From NCBI GenBank assembly GCA_023416195.1, contig JAEZID010000341.1, positions 1-11,226 on the forward strand: a DNA stretch of 11,226 bases, read 5' to 3'. The notes beneath the pieces were generated by a model. That model saw nothing but the letters and a program-made list of their open reading frames with translations, searched no databases and was not told where the DNA came from. The translations under genes were made by a program, and so were the position numbers. Origin of the DNA: Pseudomonadota bacterium (lineage in GTDB: Bacteria > Pseudomonadota > Alphaproteobacteria > Azospirillales > Azospirillaceae). How positions within the stretch are numbered: the stretch's first letter is position 1; each line of letters starts with the position of its first letter. Positions 1 through 6,374 of this stretch are shown here, in pieces.

Positions 1-701
1 ACGCGGGCCGCCTGCTGCATGTTGTGGGTGACGATGACGATCGTGTAGTTCTCGCGCAGCTCGTCGATCAGCTCCTCGATGTGCGCGGTCGCGATGGGGT
101 CGAGCGCCGAGCAGGGCTCGTCCATCAGGATCACTTCGGGACTGACGGCGATGGCGCGGGCGATGCACAGGCGCTGCTGCTGGCCGCCGGACAGGCCGGT
201 GCCCGGCTCGCGCAGGCGGTCCTTCACCTCGTTCCACAGGCCGGCGCGCTCCAGCGACTTGGTGACGATCTCGTCCACCTCGTCGCGGTGGGTGGCCATG
301 CCGTGGATGCGCGGGCCGTAGGCGATGTTGTCGTAGATCGACTTCGGGAACGGGTTCGGCTTCTGGAAGACCATGCCGACGCGGGCGCGCAGCTGCACGG
401 CGTCGATGGCCTTGCCGTAGACGTCCTCGCCGTCCAGCGCGATCAGGCCTTCGACGCGGCAGTTCTCGATGGTGTCGTTCATGCGGTTCAGGCAGCGCAG
501 GAACGTGGACTTGCCGCAGCCCGACGGGCCGATCAGGGCCATCACGCGGTTTTCCTGGATGTCCAGGTTGATGCCCTTCAGCGCCTGCTTGGCCCCGTAG
601 AACACCTTAACGTCGCGGGCGACCATCTTGATCGGGGGACCACCGGCGGAGGCGGAACGCGTCGTGGCCGCACCGGCGGGGATGTGAGTCTGGACGCTCA
701 T
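1..701 (-). CDS. pstB: Phosphate ABC transporter ATP-binding protein PstB (C-terminus cut by window edge)
   Basis: ATPase subunit of the high-affinity phosphate importer; it sits on the cytoplasmic face and drives PstCA with ATP. The frame opens with ATG at 699-701 and stays open for 233 codons to the left edge, so roughly 25 residues are missing compared with the usual length of about 250-260. All ABC ATPase signatures are visible: Walker A GPSGCGKST (58-66), Q-loop Gln113 in VFQKPNPFP, signature LSGGQQQ (170-176), Walker B ILMDEP (191-196) with catalytic Glu195, D-loop SALD (198-201) and switch His226. The KPNPFPKSIYDN stretch after the Q-loop is typical of PstB rather than other ABC ATPases. 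About 25 Ser/Ala/Gly-rich residues precede the domain. The start lies 4 bases after the pstA stop, so it is the last visible gene of pstSCAB. phoU and phoB would be expected beyond the edge but cannot be seen. Confidence 0.96.
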   Translation of the reverse strand, partial: MSVQTHIPAGAATTRSASAGGPPIKMVARDVKVFYGAKQALKGINLDIQENRVMALIGPSGCGKSTFLRCLNRMNDTIENCRVEGLIALDGEDVYGKAIDAVQLRARVGMVFQKPNPFPKSIYDNIAYGPRIHGMATHRDEVDEIVTKSLERAGLWNEVKDRLREPGTGLSGGQQQRLCIARAIAVSPEVILMDEPCSALDPIATAHIEELIDELRENYTIVIVTHNMQQAAR

Positions 702-705
702 GGGA

Positions 706-2004
706 TTACCAACGCCTCTCGAATTTCTTGCGCAGGAAGACGGCCAGGCCGTTCATCAGGATAAGGAAGCCCAGCAGGACCATGATGGCGGCCGAGGTGC
801 GCTCGGTGAAGGCGCGCTCCGGGCTGTCCGCCCACATGTAGATCTGCACCGGCAGGGCGGTCGCGCTGTCCGTGAAGCCCTGCGGGATGTCCACCACGAA
901 GGCGACCATGCCGATCATCAGCAGCGGCGCCGTCTCGCCCAGCGCGCGGGCGGTGCCGATGATGGTGCCGGTCAGGATGCCCGGCATGGCCAGCGGCAGC
1001 ACGTGGTGCGTCACCGTCTGCAAGGGCGAGGCGCCGATGCCCAGCGCCGCCTCGCGGATCGACGGCGGCACCGACTTCAGCGCGACGCGGGCGGAGATGA
1101 TGATGACCGGCAGCGTCATCAGCGCCATCACCAGACCGCCGACCAGCGGGGCCGAGCGCGGCATGCCGAAGAAGCCCAGGAACACCGCCAGACCCAGCAG
1201 GCCGAAGATGATCGACGGCACGGCGGCGAGGTTGTTGATGTTCACCTCGATCAGGTCGGTCCAGCGGTTCTTCGGCGCGAACTCCTCCAAGTACACGGCG
1301 GCGGCGACGCCGATCGGCACGGAGAGCAGCATGGTGACGACCAGCAGCAGGAAGGACCCGACGACGGCGCCCCAGATGCCAGCCTGTTCGGGTTCGCGGC
1401 TGTCGCCGGCGCTGAACAGGGTGGTGTTGAAGCCGGTCGAGATGGCGCCGGCGGCCACCAGCCTGTCGATGGCGGCGATCTTCACGTCGTTCAGGCGGCG
1501 TTCCGACTCCGGCACGTCGCGGCGGATGAAGCCCTTCATGAACTGGTCCACCTCGTCGTCGGCGCGGACCCGGACGGTCTGCGTGGTGCCGATCATCGAC
1601 GGGTTGGCCTTCACCAGCGCCTCTAGCTCGTACGGCGCGCCGGAGGACAGCAGGTCGTTCAGCGAACGGCGGCTGGCGCGGTCGGTCGCCTCCGGCACCT
1701 GGGCGTAGAGCGCCTGGCGCAGGATCGCCATGTAGTTGCGCTCCTCCACCTGGCCCTTGTCGAGATTGACCTCCAGCCGGATGTTCGTCTGCCAGAAGGC
1801 CGTGTAGCCCTTGGAGACGATGGAGCCCAGCAGCACCACCAGCATGACCGAGGCAAGCGCGACGGCGGCCATGCCGGCCAGCCGGAAGCGGCGCTCCGCG
1901 GCATAGCGGCGGCGCAGGCGGGCGGCGAATTCCTCGCTCTGGTAGCGGGACTTGGTGGTGGAAACCGACATGGCCCGAGTGTCCTGATCCACGAGGTCAG
2001 TCAT
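706..2004 (-). CDS. pstA: Phosphate ABC transporter permease PstA, long form with extra N-terminal domain
   Basis: Inner-membrane permease subunit that pairs with PstC to carry phosphate into the cytoplasm. At 432 residues it is much longer than the E. coli type (about 296). The N-terminus has a basic cytoplasmic stretch, one membrane segment (about 43-64) and a largely hydrophilic, probably periplasmic region (about 70-205). I believe this matches the DUF3333 N-terminal domain known from alphaproteobacterial PstA. The usual permease core follows (about 212-425), with the EAA loop around SIREAALGIGAS (315-326), which docks on PstB, and the downstream HHVLPLAMPGI. The ATG at 2002-2004 lies inside the end of pstC (ATGACTGA, 8-base overlap), which favours translational coupling. 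An internal ATG at codon 12 (MSVSTTK) also has an AGGA upstream and could be the real start. pstB follows after 4 bases. Confidence 0.95.
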   Translation of the reverse strand: MTDLVDQDTRAMSVSTTKSRYQSEEFAARLRRRYAAERRFRLAGMAAVALASVMLVVLLGSIVSKGYTAFWQTNIRLEVNLDKGQVEERNYMAILRQALYAQVPEATDRASRRSLNDLLSSGAPYELEALVKANPSMIGTTQTVRVRADDEVDQFMKGFIRRDVPESERRLNDVKIAAIDRLVAAGAISTGFNTTLFSAGDSREPEQAGIWGAVVGSFLLLVVTMLLSVPIGVAAAVYLEEFAPKNRWTDLIEVNINNLAAVPSIIFGLLGLAVFLGFFGMPRSAPLVGGLVMALMTLPVIIISARVALKSVPPSIREAALGIGASPLQTVTHHVLPLAMPGILTGTIIGTARALGETAPLLMIGMVAFVVDIPQGFTDSATALPVQIYMWADSPERAFTERTSAAIMVLLGFLILMNGLAVFLRKKFERRW

Positions 2005-3379
2005 ATTTCTCTCGATATTTCTGGACCACCCGCAGGGCGACCATGTTGAGGGTGAGCGTGACGACGAACAGCACGAGGCCGAGGCCGAAGGCCGACAGCG
2101 TCTTGGGGCTGTCGAACTCCTGGTCGCCGACCAGCAGCGTGGCGATCTGCGTCGTCACCGTCGTCACCGCCTCCAGCGGGTTGGCCGTCAGGTTGGCGGT
2201 CAGGCCGGCGGCCATGGTGACGATCATCGTCTCGCCGATGGCGCGGCTGACCGCCAGCATGATCGCCGCGACGATGCCCGGCAGGGCCGCCGGCAGCACG
2301 ACCAGCCGGATCGTCTCCGACTTGGTGGCGCCGAGGCCGTAGGAACCGTCGCGCAAGCTCTGCGGCACGGCGTTGATCACGTCGTCCGACAGCGAGCTGA
2401 CGAAGGGGATGATCATCACGCCCATGACGATGCCCGCCGCCAGCGCCGATTCGGAACTGACGTCGAGGCCGAGGCTCTGCCCCACCCCACGCACGAAGGG
2501 CGCCATGGTCAGGGCGGCGAAGAAGCCATAGACCACGGTCGGGATGCCGGCCAGGATTTCCAGGATCGGCTTCAGCCAGGTGCGCAGGCCCGGGCTGGCG
2601 TATTCGGACATGAAGATCGCCGACATCAGGCCGACCGGCACGGCGACCAGCATGGCGATGACGGTGATCAGCAGCGTGCCGGCGAACAGCGGAATGGCGC
2701 CGAAGGATCCCGAGGAGCCCACCTGATCGGCGCGCATGGCCATCTGCGGGCTCCAATGCGTGCCGAACAGGAATTCGAACGGCGAGACCACCGCGAAGAA
2801 GCGGATCGCCTCGAACAGCAGCGACAGAACGATGCCGACGGTCGTCAGGATGGCGACCAGCGAGCAGACGACCAGCGCGACGTTGACCGCGCGCTCGACC
2901 CGGTTGCGGGCGCGCAGATCCGGCGACACGCGCCGGCGGGCGTAGAGCAGGCCGCCGATCGCCACGCAGGACCCGATGACCAGAAGGCTCCACTCGCCGA
3001 GCGCCCGCAGGCGGACATACTGCTCGGCCGCGGCGATCACCGCCGGGTCGGAGTCGCGGCCCGTGGTGACGCCGTGCGCCAGATTGAGGATGTCGGCGCG
3101 CAGCAGGCCGAGCGCCTGTTCGTTGCCGTCGGTCAGACGGTCCGGCAGGCCGGCCAGGACCATCTGCATGACCAGCCAGCCTTCCGACGCGCTCCACAGA
3201 ACGAACAGCAGCAGGGCCGGCAGGCCCGCCCACAGGGCGACGTAGAGGCCGTGGTAGGACGGCACCGAATGAAGCTCGACGATGCGTCCCCCGACCGACG
3301 CGGCGGCGCGCGACCGGCCCATCTGGAAACCGATCACCGTGAGAAGGGCCAGGATCAGGAGTAGAACCGTGAGCTGCAT
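1997..3379 (-). CDS. pstC: Phosphate ABC transporter permease PstC, long form
   Basis: Second channel-forming permease of the phosphate importer. From the ATG at 3377-3379 it has 460 residues, against about 319 in E. coli. The N-terminus has a hydrophobic segment right after the start (2-18), a second around 45-63, an extramembrane region of about 65 residues and a third segment (130-146). I take this to be the N-terminal extension common in alphaproteobacterial PstC. The permease core begins near 165 and contains the EAA-like loop SLRDGSYGLGATKSE (341-355) followed by LVVLPAALPGI. I chose the ATG because the protein then begins directly with a membrane segment. The same frame could start 57 bases earlier at a TTG (3434-3436), but that codon sits 5 bases after a strong hairpin with no room for a ribosome site. 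The site before the ATG (GGCGAG) is weak, so the start is uncertain. The stop overlaps the pstA start. Confidence 0.93.
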   Translation of the reverse strand: MQLTVLLLILALLTVIGFQMGRSRAAASVGGRIVELHSVPSYHGLYVALWAGLPALLLFVLWSASEGWLVMQMVLAGLPDRLTDGNEQALGLLRADILNLAHGVTTGRDSDPAVIAAAEQYVRLRALGEWSLLVIGSCVAIGGLLYARRRVSPDLRARNRVERAVNVALVVCSLVAILTTVGIVLSLLFEAIRFFAVVSPFEFLFGTHWSPQMAMRADQVGSSGSFGAIPLFAGTLLITVIAMLVAVPVGLMSAIFMSEYASPGLRTWLKPILEILAGIPTVVYGFFAALTMAPFVRGVGQSLGLDVSSESALAAGIVMGVMIIPFVSSLSDDVINAVPQSLRDGSYGLGATKSETIRLVVLPAALPGIVAAIMLAVSRAIGETMIVTMAAGLTANLTANPLEAVTTVTTQIATLLVGDQEFDSPKTLSAFGLGLVLFVVTLTLNMVALRVVQKYREKYD

Positions 3380-3441
3380 GCGAACTCGCCGAAAATAGGC
3401 TGCCCAGAACAGGCTGTTGACTGGCTCTCCAACCAAACGGA

Positions 3442-3473
3442 AAGCCGGCGGTCTCGGGGGAGACCACCGGCTT
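3442..3473 (-). terminator. pstS-pstC intergenic hairpin, probable partial terminator or mRNA stabiliser
   Basis: On the minus strand, arms AAGCCGGTGGTCTC (3473-3460) and GAGACCGCCGGCTT (3455-3442) pair over 14 bp with a single G-U wobble around a CCCC loop. The hairpin starts 10 bases after the pstS stop. Only TTT follows before mixed sequence, so termination is unlikely to be complete. In many bacteria a structure here keeps pstS transcripts abundant relative to pstCAB, because the periplasmic binding protein is needed in excess. That role is inferred here. Confidence 0.75.
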
Positions 3474-3483
3474 ATACGTCGGA

Positions 3484-4527
3484 TCAGAGCTTAAGCGGAG
3501 TCAGATTGACCGCCGCGCCGCGAGCCGCCTCGCGCTCCGCCTTCGGCAGCGAGATCAGACCCTTGTCGGCGAGGTAGCCGTCCTCGCCCATGGCGCGCTC
3601 CGAGGTGTATTCCGCGATGAACTCGCGGATGCCCGGAATGACGCCGGCGTGGGCGTTCTTCACATAGACGAACAGCGAGCGGGCGACCTCGTACTGGCCC
3701 GCCGCGACGGTCTCCGGCGACAGCTCGACGCCGTCCATCTTGGCGGTCTGGAGCTTGTCGCGGTTCTGGTCGTAGAAGCTGTAGCCGAACACGCCGAAGG
3801 CGTCGGGGTTGGCGGTCAGCTTCTGGACGATCAGGTTGTCGTTCTCGCCGGCCTCGACGTAGCCGCCGTCCTCGCGGATCGACAGGCAGACCCGCTCGCG
3901 GGCCTTCTCGTCGGCGACCAGGGTCTTGACCTCGGCCACCTTCTTGCAGCCTTCCAGCATCACCAGCTCGTTGAAGCTGTCGCGGGTGCCCGACGTCGGG
4001 GGCGGGCCCAGCACCTCGATGTCCTTGTTCGGCAGCTTCGGGTCGATGTCCGACCACTTCTTATAGGGGTTGGCGACCAGCTTGCCGCCGACCGGGACTT
4101 CCTTGGCCAGCGCCTTCCACAGCACTTCGGTGGTCAGGTCGGTGTGCGGGGCCTTCTTGGAATAGGCCAGCGCGATGCCGTCGTAGCCGATCTTCAGCTC
4201 GGTGATCTCCGTGACGCCGTTGGCGGCGCACTGCTCGACCTCGGACTTCTTGATGCGGCGGGACGCGTTGACGACGTCCGGGTGCTGCGGGCCGACGCCG
4301 GCGCAGAACAGCTTCAGACCGCCGCCGGTGCCGGTGGACTCCACGACCGGAGTCTTGAACTTGCCGCCCTTGCCGAAGGCCTCGGCGGCGGCGGTGGTGA
4401 AGGGGAACACGGTCGAGGAACCGACGGCGCGGATCTGGTCGCGCGACTGGGCGTTGGCCGCGCCCGTCAGGGCGGCGGAGATGGCCACGGCCGCGGTGGC
4501 GGCGAGCGCGAGCGTCTTGATGATCAC
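3484..4527 (-). CDS. pstS: Periplasmic phosphate-binding protein PstS
   Basis: Captures inorganic phosphate in the periplasm and delivers it to PstCA. The protein has 347 residues from a GTG start. A Sec signal peptide is clear: Lys4, a hydrophobic core (5-22) and a likely cut after ANA (24-26). Phosphate-contacting loops of the family are recognisable as GSSTVFPF (36-43), ESTGTGGG (63-70), NASR (87-90) and TSGTRDSF (178-185). Cysteines at 75, 100, 194 and 214 could form disulfides. The GTG is preferred because GGAGG lies 6 bases before it and the signal peptide then starts at once. A TTG 33 bases upstream would add a basic stretch and has no ribosome site. A Pho box lies about 120 bases upstream, so induction by PhoB under phosphate limitation is expected. 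It is the first gene of the pst operon and is followed by a hairpin. Confidence 0.96.
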   Translation of the reverse strand: MIIKTLALAATAAVAISAALTGAANAQSRDQIRAVGSSTVFPFTTAAAEAFGKGGKFKTPVVESTGTGGGLKLFCAGVGPQHPDVVNASRRIKKSEVEQCAANGVTEITELKIGYDGIALAYSKKAPHTDLTTEVLWKALAKEVPVGGKLVANPYKKWSDIDPKLPNKDIEVLGPPPTSGTRDSFNELVMLEGCKKVAEVKTLVADEKARERVCLSIREDGGYVEAGENDNLIVQKLTANPDAFGVFGYSFYDQNRDKLQTAKMDGVELSPETVAAGQYEVARSLFVYVKNAHAGVIPGIREFIAEYTSERAMGEDGYLADKGLISLPKAEREAARGAAVNLTPLKL

Positions 4528-4533
4528 GGAAAT

Positions 4534-4538
4534 CCTCC
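4534..4538 (-). promoter_or_regulatory. Ribosome binding site deciding the pstS GTG start
   Basis: A perfect GGAGG on the minus strand sits 6 bases before the GTG at 4525-4527. It supports that codon over the in-frame TTG upstream, which would place the Shine-Dalgarno sequence inside the coding region. Confidence 0.8.
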
Positions 4539-4646
4539 GATGAACCCGATTGCCTCTCAATGGGGGGACGCCCGAGCGCCCGCGCCCTGCCGCGGCCGTT
4601 TGGCTCGGCTGCGTGCGGGGCGGACGTTAGTCGGGGAACGCGACTC

Positions 4647-4679
4647 GCTGATTACGGTTTTATGACAGTTTCATGACGG
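4647..4679 (-). promoter_or_regulatory. Pho box of three 11-bp units upstream of pstS (PhoB binding site)
   Basis: On the minus strand three direct units stand head to tail: CCGTCATGAAA (4679-4669), CTGTCATAAAA (4668-4658) and CCGTAATCAGC (4657-4647). The PhoB half-site is a 7-mer CTGTCAT plus a 4-bp AT-rich spacer. The middle unit matches the 7-mer fully, the first at 6 of 7, and the third at 5 of 7 with a GC-containing spacer. PhoB normally replaces the -35 contact. Candidate -10 elements are TAATCA (4654-4649), which lies inside the third unit, and TAACGT (4629-4624). The site points at pstS and lies in the 178-base gap after phoR, so pstSCAB has its own phosphate-controlled promoter separate from phoR. 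Confidence 0.85.
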
Positions 4680-4705
4680 CGCCCGATTTCCGTCACGCCG
4701 ACGCT

Positions 4706-6217
4706 TCAGGCCTGACGGCGGGCGGGAATCGCGGCTTGCGCCGGCTCGGCGACCGGCAGGTAGACGGTGAAGGTGCTGCCCACCCCCACCTCGCTCTCGA
4801 TGGTCAGGCGGCCCCGGTGGCGGTTCAGGATGTGCTTGACGATGGCGAGGCCGAGGCCCGTACCGCCCATGGCGCGCGAACGAGCGGCGTCCACGCGGTA
4901 GAAACGCTCGGTCAGGCGCGGCAGATGGGTGCGGGCGATGCCCTCGCCCTGGTCGCGCACGGCAACCGCCACCATGGGATGCCCGCGCGCGCCACGCCCC
5001 GGCAGCGGCACCAGGCCGGCGAAGCCCACCACCGCGCCGTCGGCGACGGACACGGCGACGGTCACGTCGGTGCCCTCCCGCGTGTATTTGATGGCGTTGC
5101 TGACGAGGTTCTGGAACACCTGGGTCAGCTGGTCCTCGTCGCCGATCACCGGGGGCAGGTCGTCCGGCGCCTCCAGCGTCAGGCGGATGCGGCGGCTGGC
5201 GGCCTTCAGCTCCAGCGACGCCATGACGCCATCCAGCCGGTCCAGCACATCGACCGTGCCGGCCGGCGGCATGTGCTCGTCCAGCTCGATCCGCGACAGG
5301 GACAGCAGGTCGTTGACGAGGCGGGCCATGCGGCTGGCCTGATCGTGCATGATCGACAGGAAGCGCTCGTGCGCCTCCGGATCCTCGCGGGCCGGGCCGC
5401 GCAGGGTCTCGATGAAGCCCAGCAGCGAGGAGAGCGGCGTGCGCAGCTCGTGGCTGGCGTTGGCGATGAAGTCGGCGCGCATCTGCTCCGACCGGCGCAG
5501 CGCCGTGATGTCGTGCAGGGTCAGGATGACCATCTTGGACGAGCCGGGCTCCGGCGGCGGAAACGCGCCGTCGTCATGGTCGGCGGCCTCGACCGGCTGC
5601 GGCAAACGGCGCTGGAAGGGCTTCACGCGCACCTCGAACATGCGCTCCACCGGGACCGGCAGGCTGAATTCGAGGTTGCGCGACGCCGCCCCGCCGAGCA
5701 CCGCGTCCACCGCCTCCAGCACGCCGGGGTTCCGAAGGCTGGCGGCGAGGTCGCGGCCGAGGATGCGCTCGCCGAACAGGCCGCGCGCCGCCTGGTTGGC
5801 CCGCACCACCGTCCGGTCGAAGGCGACCAGGACGAAGGGGTCGTGCAGCGCCTCGATGATCGATTCGTTGGCTTCCAACTGCGCCTGGACCTGTTCGGTG
5901 CGGCGCGCCATCACGCGGTGCAGCCGGGCCACGGAGGCCGTCAGCGCCCGCACCGGCCCCGGACCGGCGGCCGGCGGCGGGGCCGCGTCGGGATCCTCGG
6001 CGAGCCGGGTCACGCAATCGGCGACCGCGCGCAAGTCAAGGCAATAGACGCGCAGCACCAGCGCAGCACCGGCCAGCGCGAGCAGCGCGCCGCCGATGGC
6101 GAGGCCCGGCGCGATCTCCCCATGCCGGGCGAGCAGGGCCAGCGCCGCCAGGAGCGGCGCCAGCATCAGCGCGGCGGCGAGAATCAACCGGAGCGGCGGC
6201 ATCACCTTGGGACTCAT
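4706..6217 (-). CDS. phoR: Phosphate regulon sensor histidine kinase PhoR
   Basis: Membrane-bound kinase that would phosphorylate PhoB when phosphate is scarce, taking its cue from the Pst transporter. It has 503 residues. Two membrane segments (about 9-30 and 36-57) have almost nothing between them, so there is no large periplasmic sensor, as expected of PhoR. A linker and PAS domain follow (about 110-240). The HisKA H-box is FIANASHELRTP with phospho-acceptor His256. The ATPase domain shows the N-box around Asn374 (VFQNLVSNAIKY), G1 DQGEGI (422-427), F-box TERFYR (436-441) and G2 GGTGLGLAIV (451-460). An extra Gly/Pro-rich stretch (about 394-414) separates the N- and G1-boxes. The name rests on this architecture plus the adjacent Pho box and pstS. 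The ATG at 6215-6217 lacks a clear ribosome site; an ATG at codon 6 follows AAGGTG and is an alternative. Confidence 0.93.
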   Translation of the reverse strand: MSPKVMPPLRLILAAALMLAPLLAALALLARHGEIAPGLAIGGALLALAGAALVLRVYCLDLRAVADCVTRLAEDPDAAPPPAAGPGPVRALTASVARLHRVMARRTEQVQAQLEANESIIEALHDPFVLVAFDRTVVRANQAARGLFGERILGRDLAASLRNPGVLEAVDAVLGGAASRNLEFSLPVPVERMFEVRVKPFQRRLPQPVEAADHDDGAFPPPEPGSSKMVILTLHDITALRRSEQMRADFIANASHELRTPLSSLLGFIETLRGPAREDPEAHERFLSIMHDQASRMARLVNDLLSLSRIELDEHMPPAGTVDVLDRLDGVMASLELKAASRRIRLTLEAPDDLPPVIGDEDQLTQVFQNLVSNAIKYTREGTDVTVAVSVADGAVVGFAGLVPLPGRGARGHPMVAVAVRDQGEGIARTHLPRLTERFYRVDAARSRAMGGTGLGLAIVKHILNRHRGRLTIESEVGVGSTFTVYLPVAEPAQAAIPARRQA

Positions 6218-6227
6218 GGGCGGCAGG

Positions 6228-6254
6228 GCTTTCCCATGTTGTGCTTTCCCATGT
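6228..6254 (-). repeat. Tandem 12-bp repeat immediately upstream of phoR
   Basis: The minus-strand 12-mer ACATGGGAAAGC occurs twice (6254-6243 and 6239-6228), 15 bp apart start to start, and the second copy ends 10 bases before the phoR ATG. It could be a regulator binding site in the leader. It also forms a short open frame, 6252-6214 (12 codons, MGKHNMGKPCRP), whose TGA overlaps the phoR start as ATGA. No ribosome site is visible for that frame, so translation is unproven. Confidence 0.6.
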
Positions 6255-6332
6255 GGGGAGAGCCGGCCTTATTACACCATTTCCAAAGCGGCGGCGCGCG
6301 CGTCACGAAAGTTTAATGCGGCATCGGACGCG

Positions 6333-6356
6333 CCGGGGCGGGAGCGGACGCCCCGG
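6333..6356 (-). terminator. GC-rich hairpin after the RTX-repeat gene, possible terminator
   Basis: Perfect 8-bp arms CCGGGGCG and CGCCCCGG surround an 8-base loop, beginning 18 bases after the stop of the RTX-repeat gene in its direction of transcription. There is no run of T after it, so it may be a Rho-assisted or weak terminator, or an mRNA 3' end structure. Confidence 0.45.
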
Positions 6357-6374
6357 ACCCGGCGAATCCATCGC

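Noticed and set aside
3380..3436. Start of pstC at TTG 3436
   Set aside because: It lies 5 bases after a strong hairpin and adds 19 residues before the first membrane segment. The ATG at 3379 is preferred, though not proven.
4528..4560. Start of pstS at TTG 4560
   Set aside because: It would put the perfect GGAGG inside the gene and add 11 residues in front of a normal signal peptide.
4669..4697. Hairpin CGTGACGG/CCGTCATG after phoR, considered as a terminator
   Set aside because: The right arm is the first Pho box unit itself, the pairing is short with a G-U, and no T run follows, so the similarity is better explained by the Pho box.
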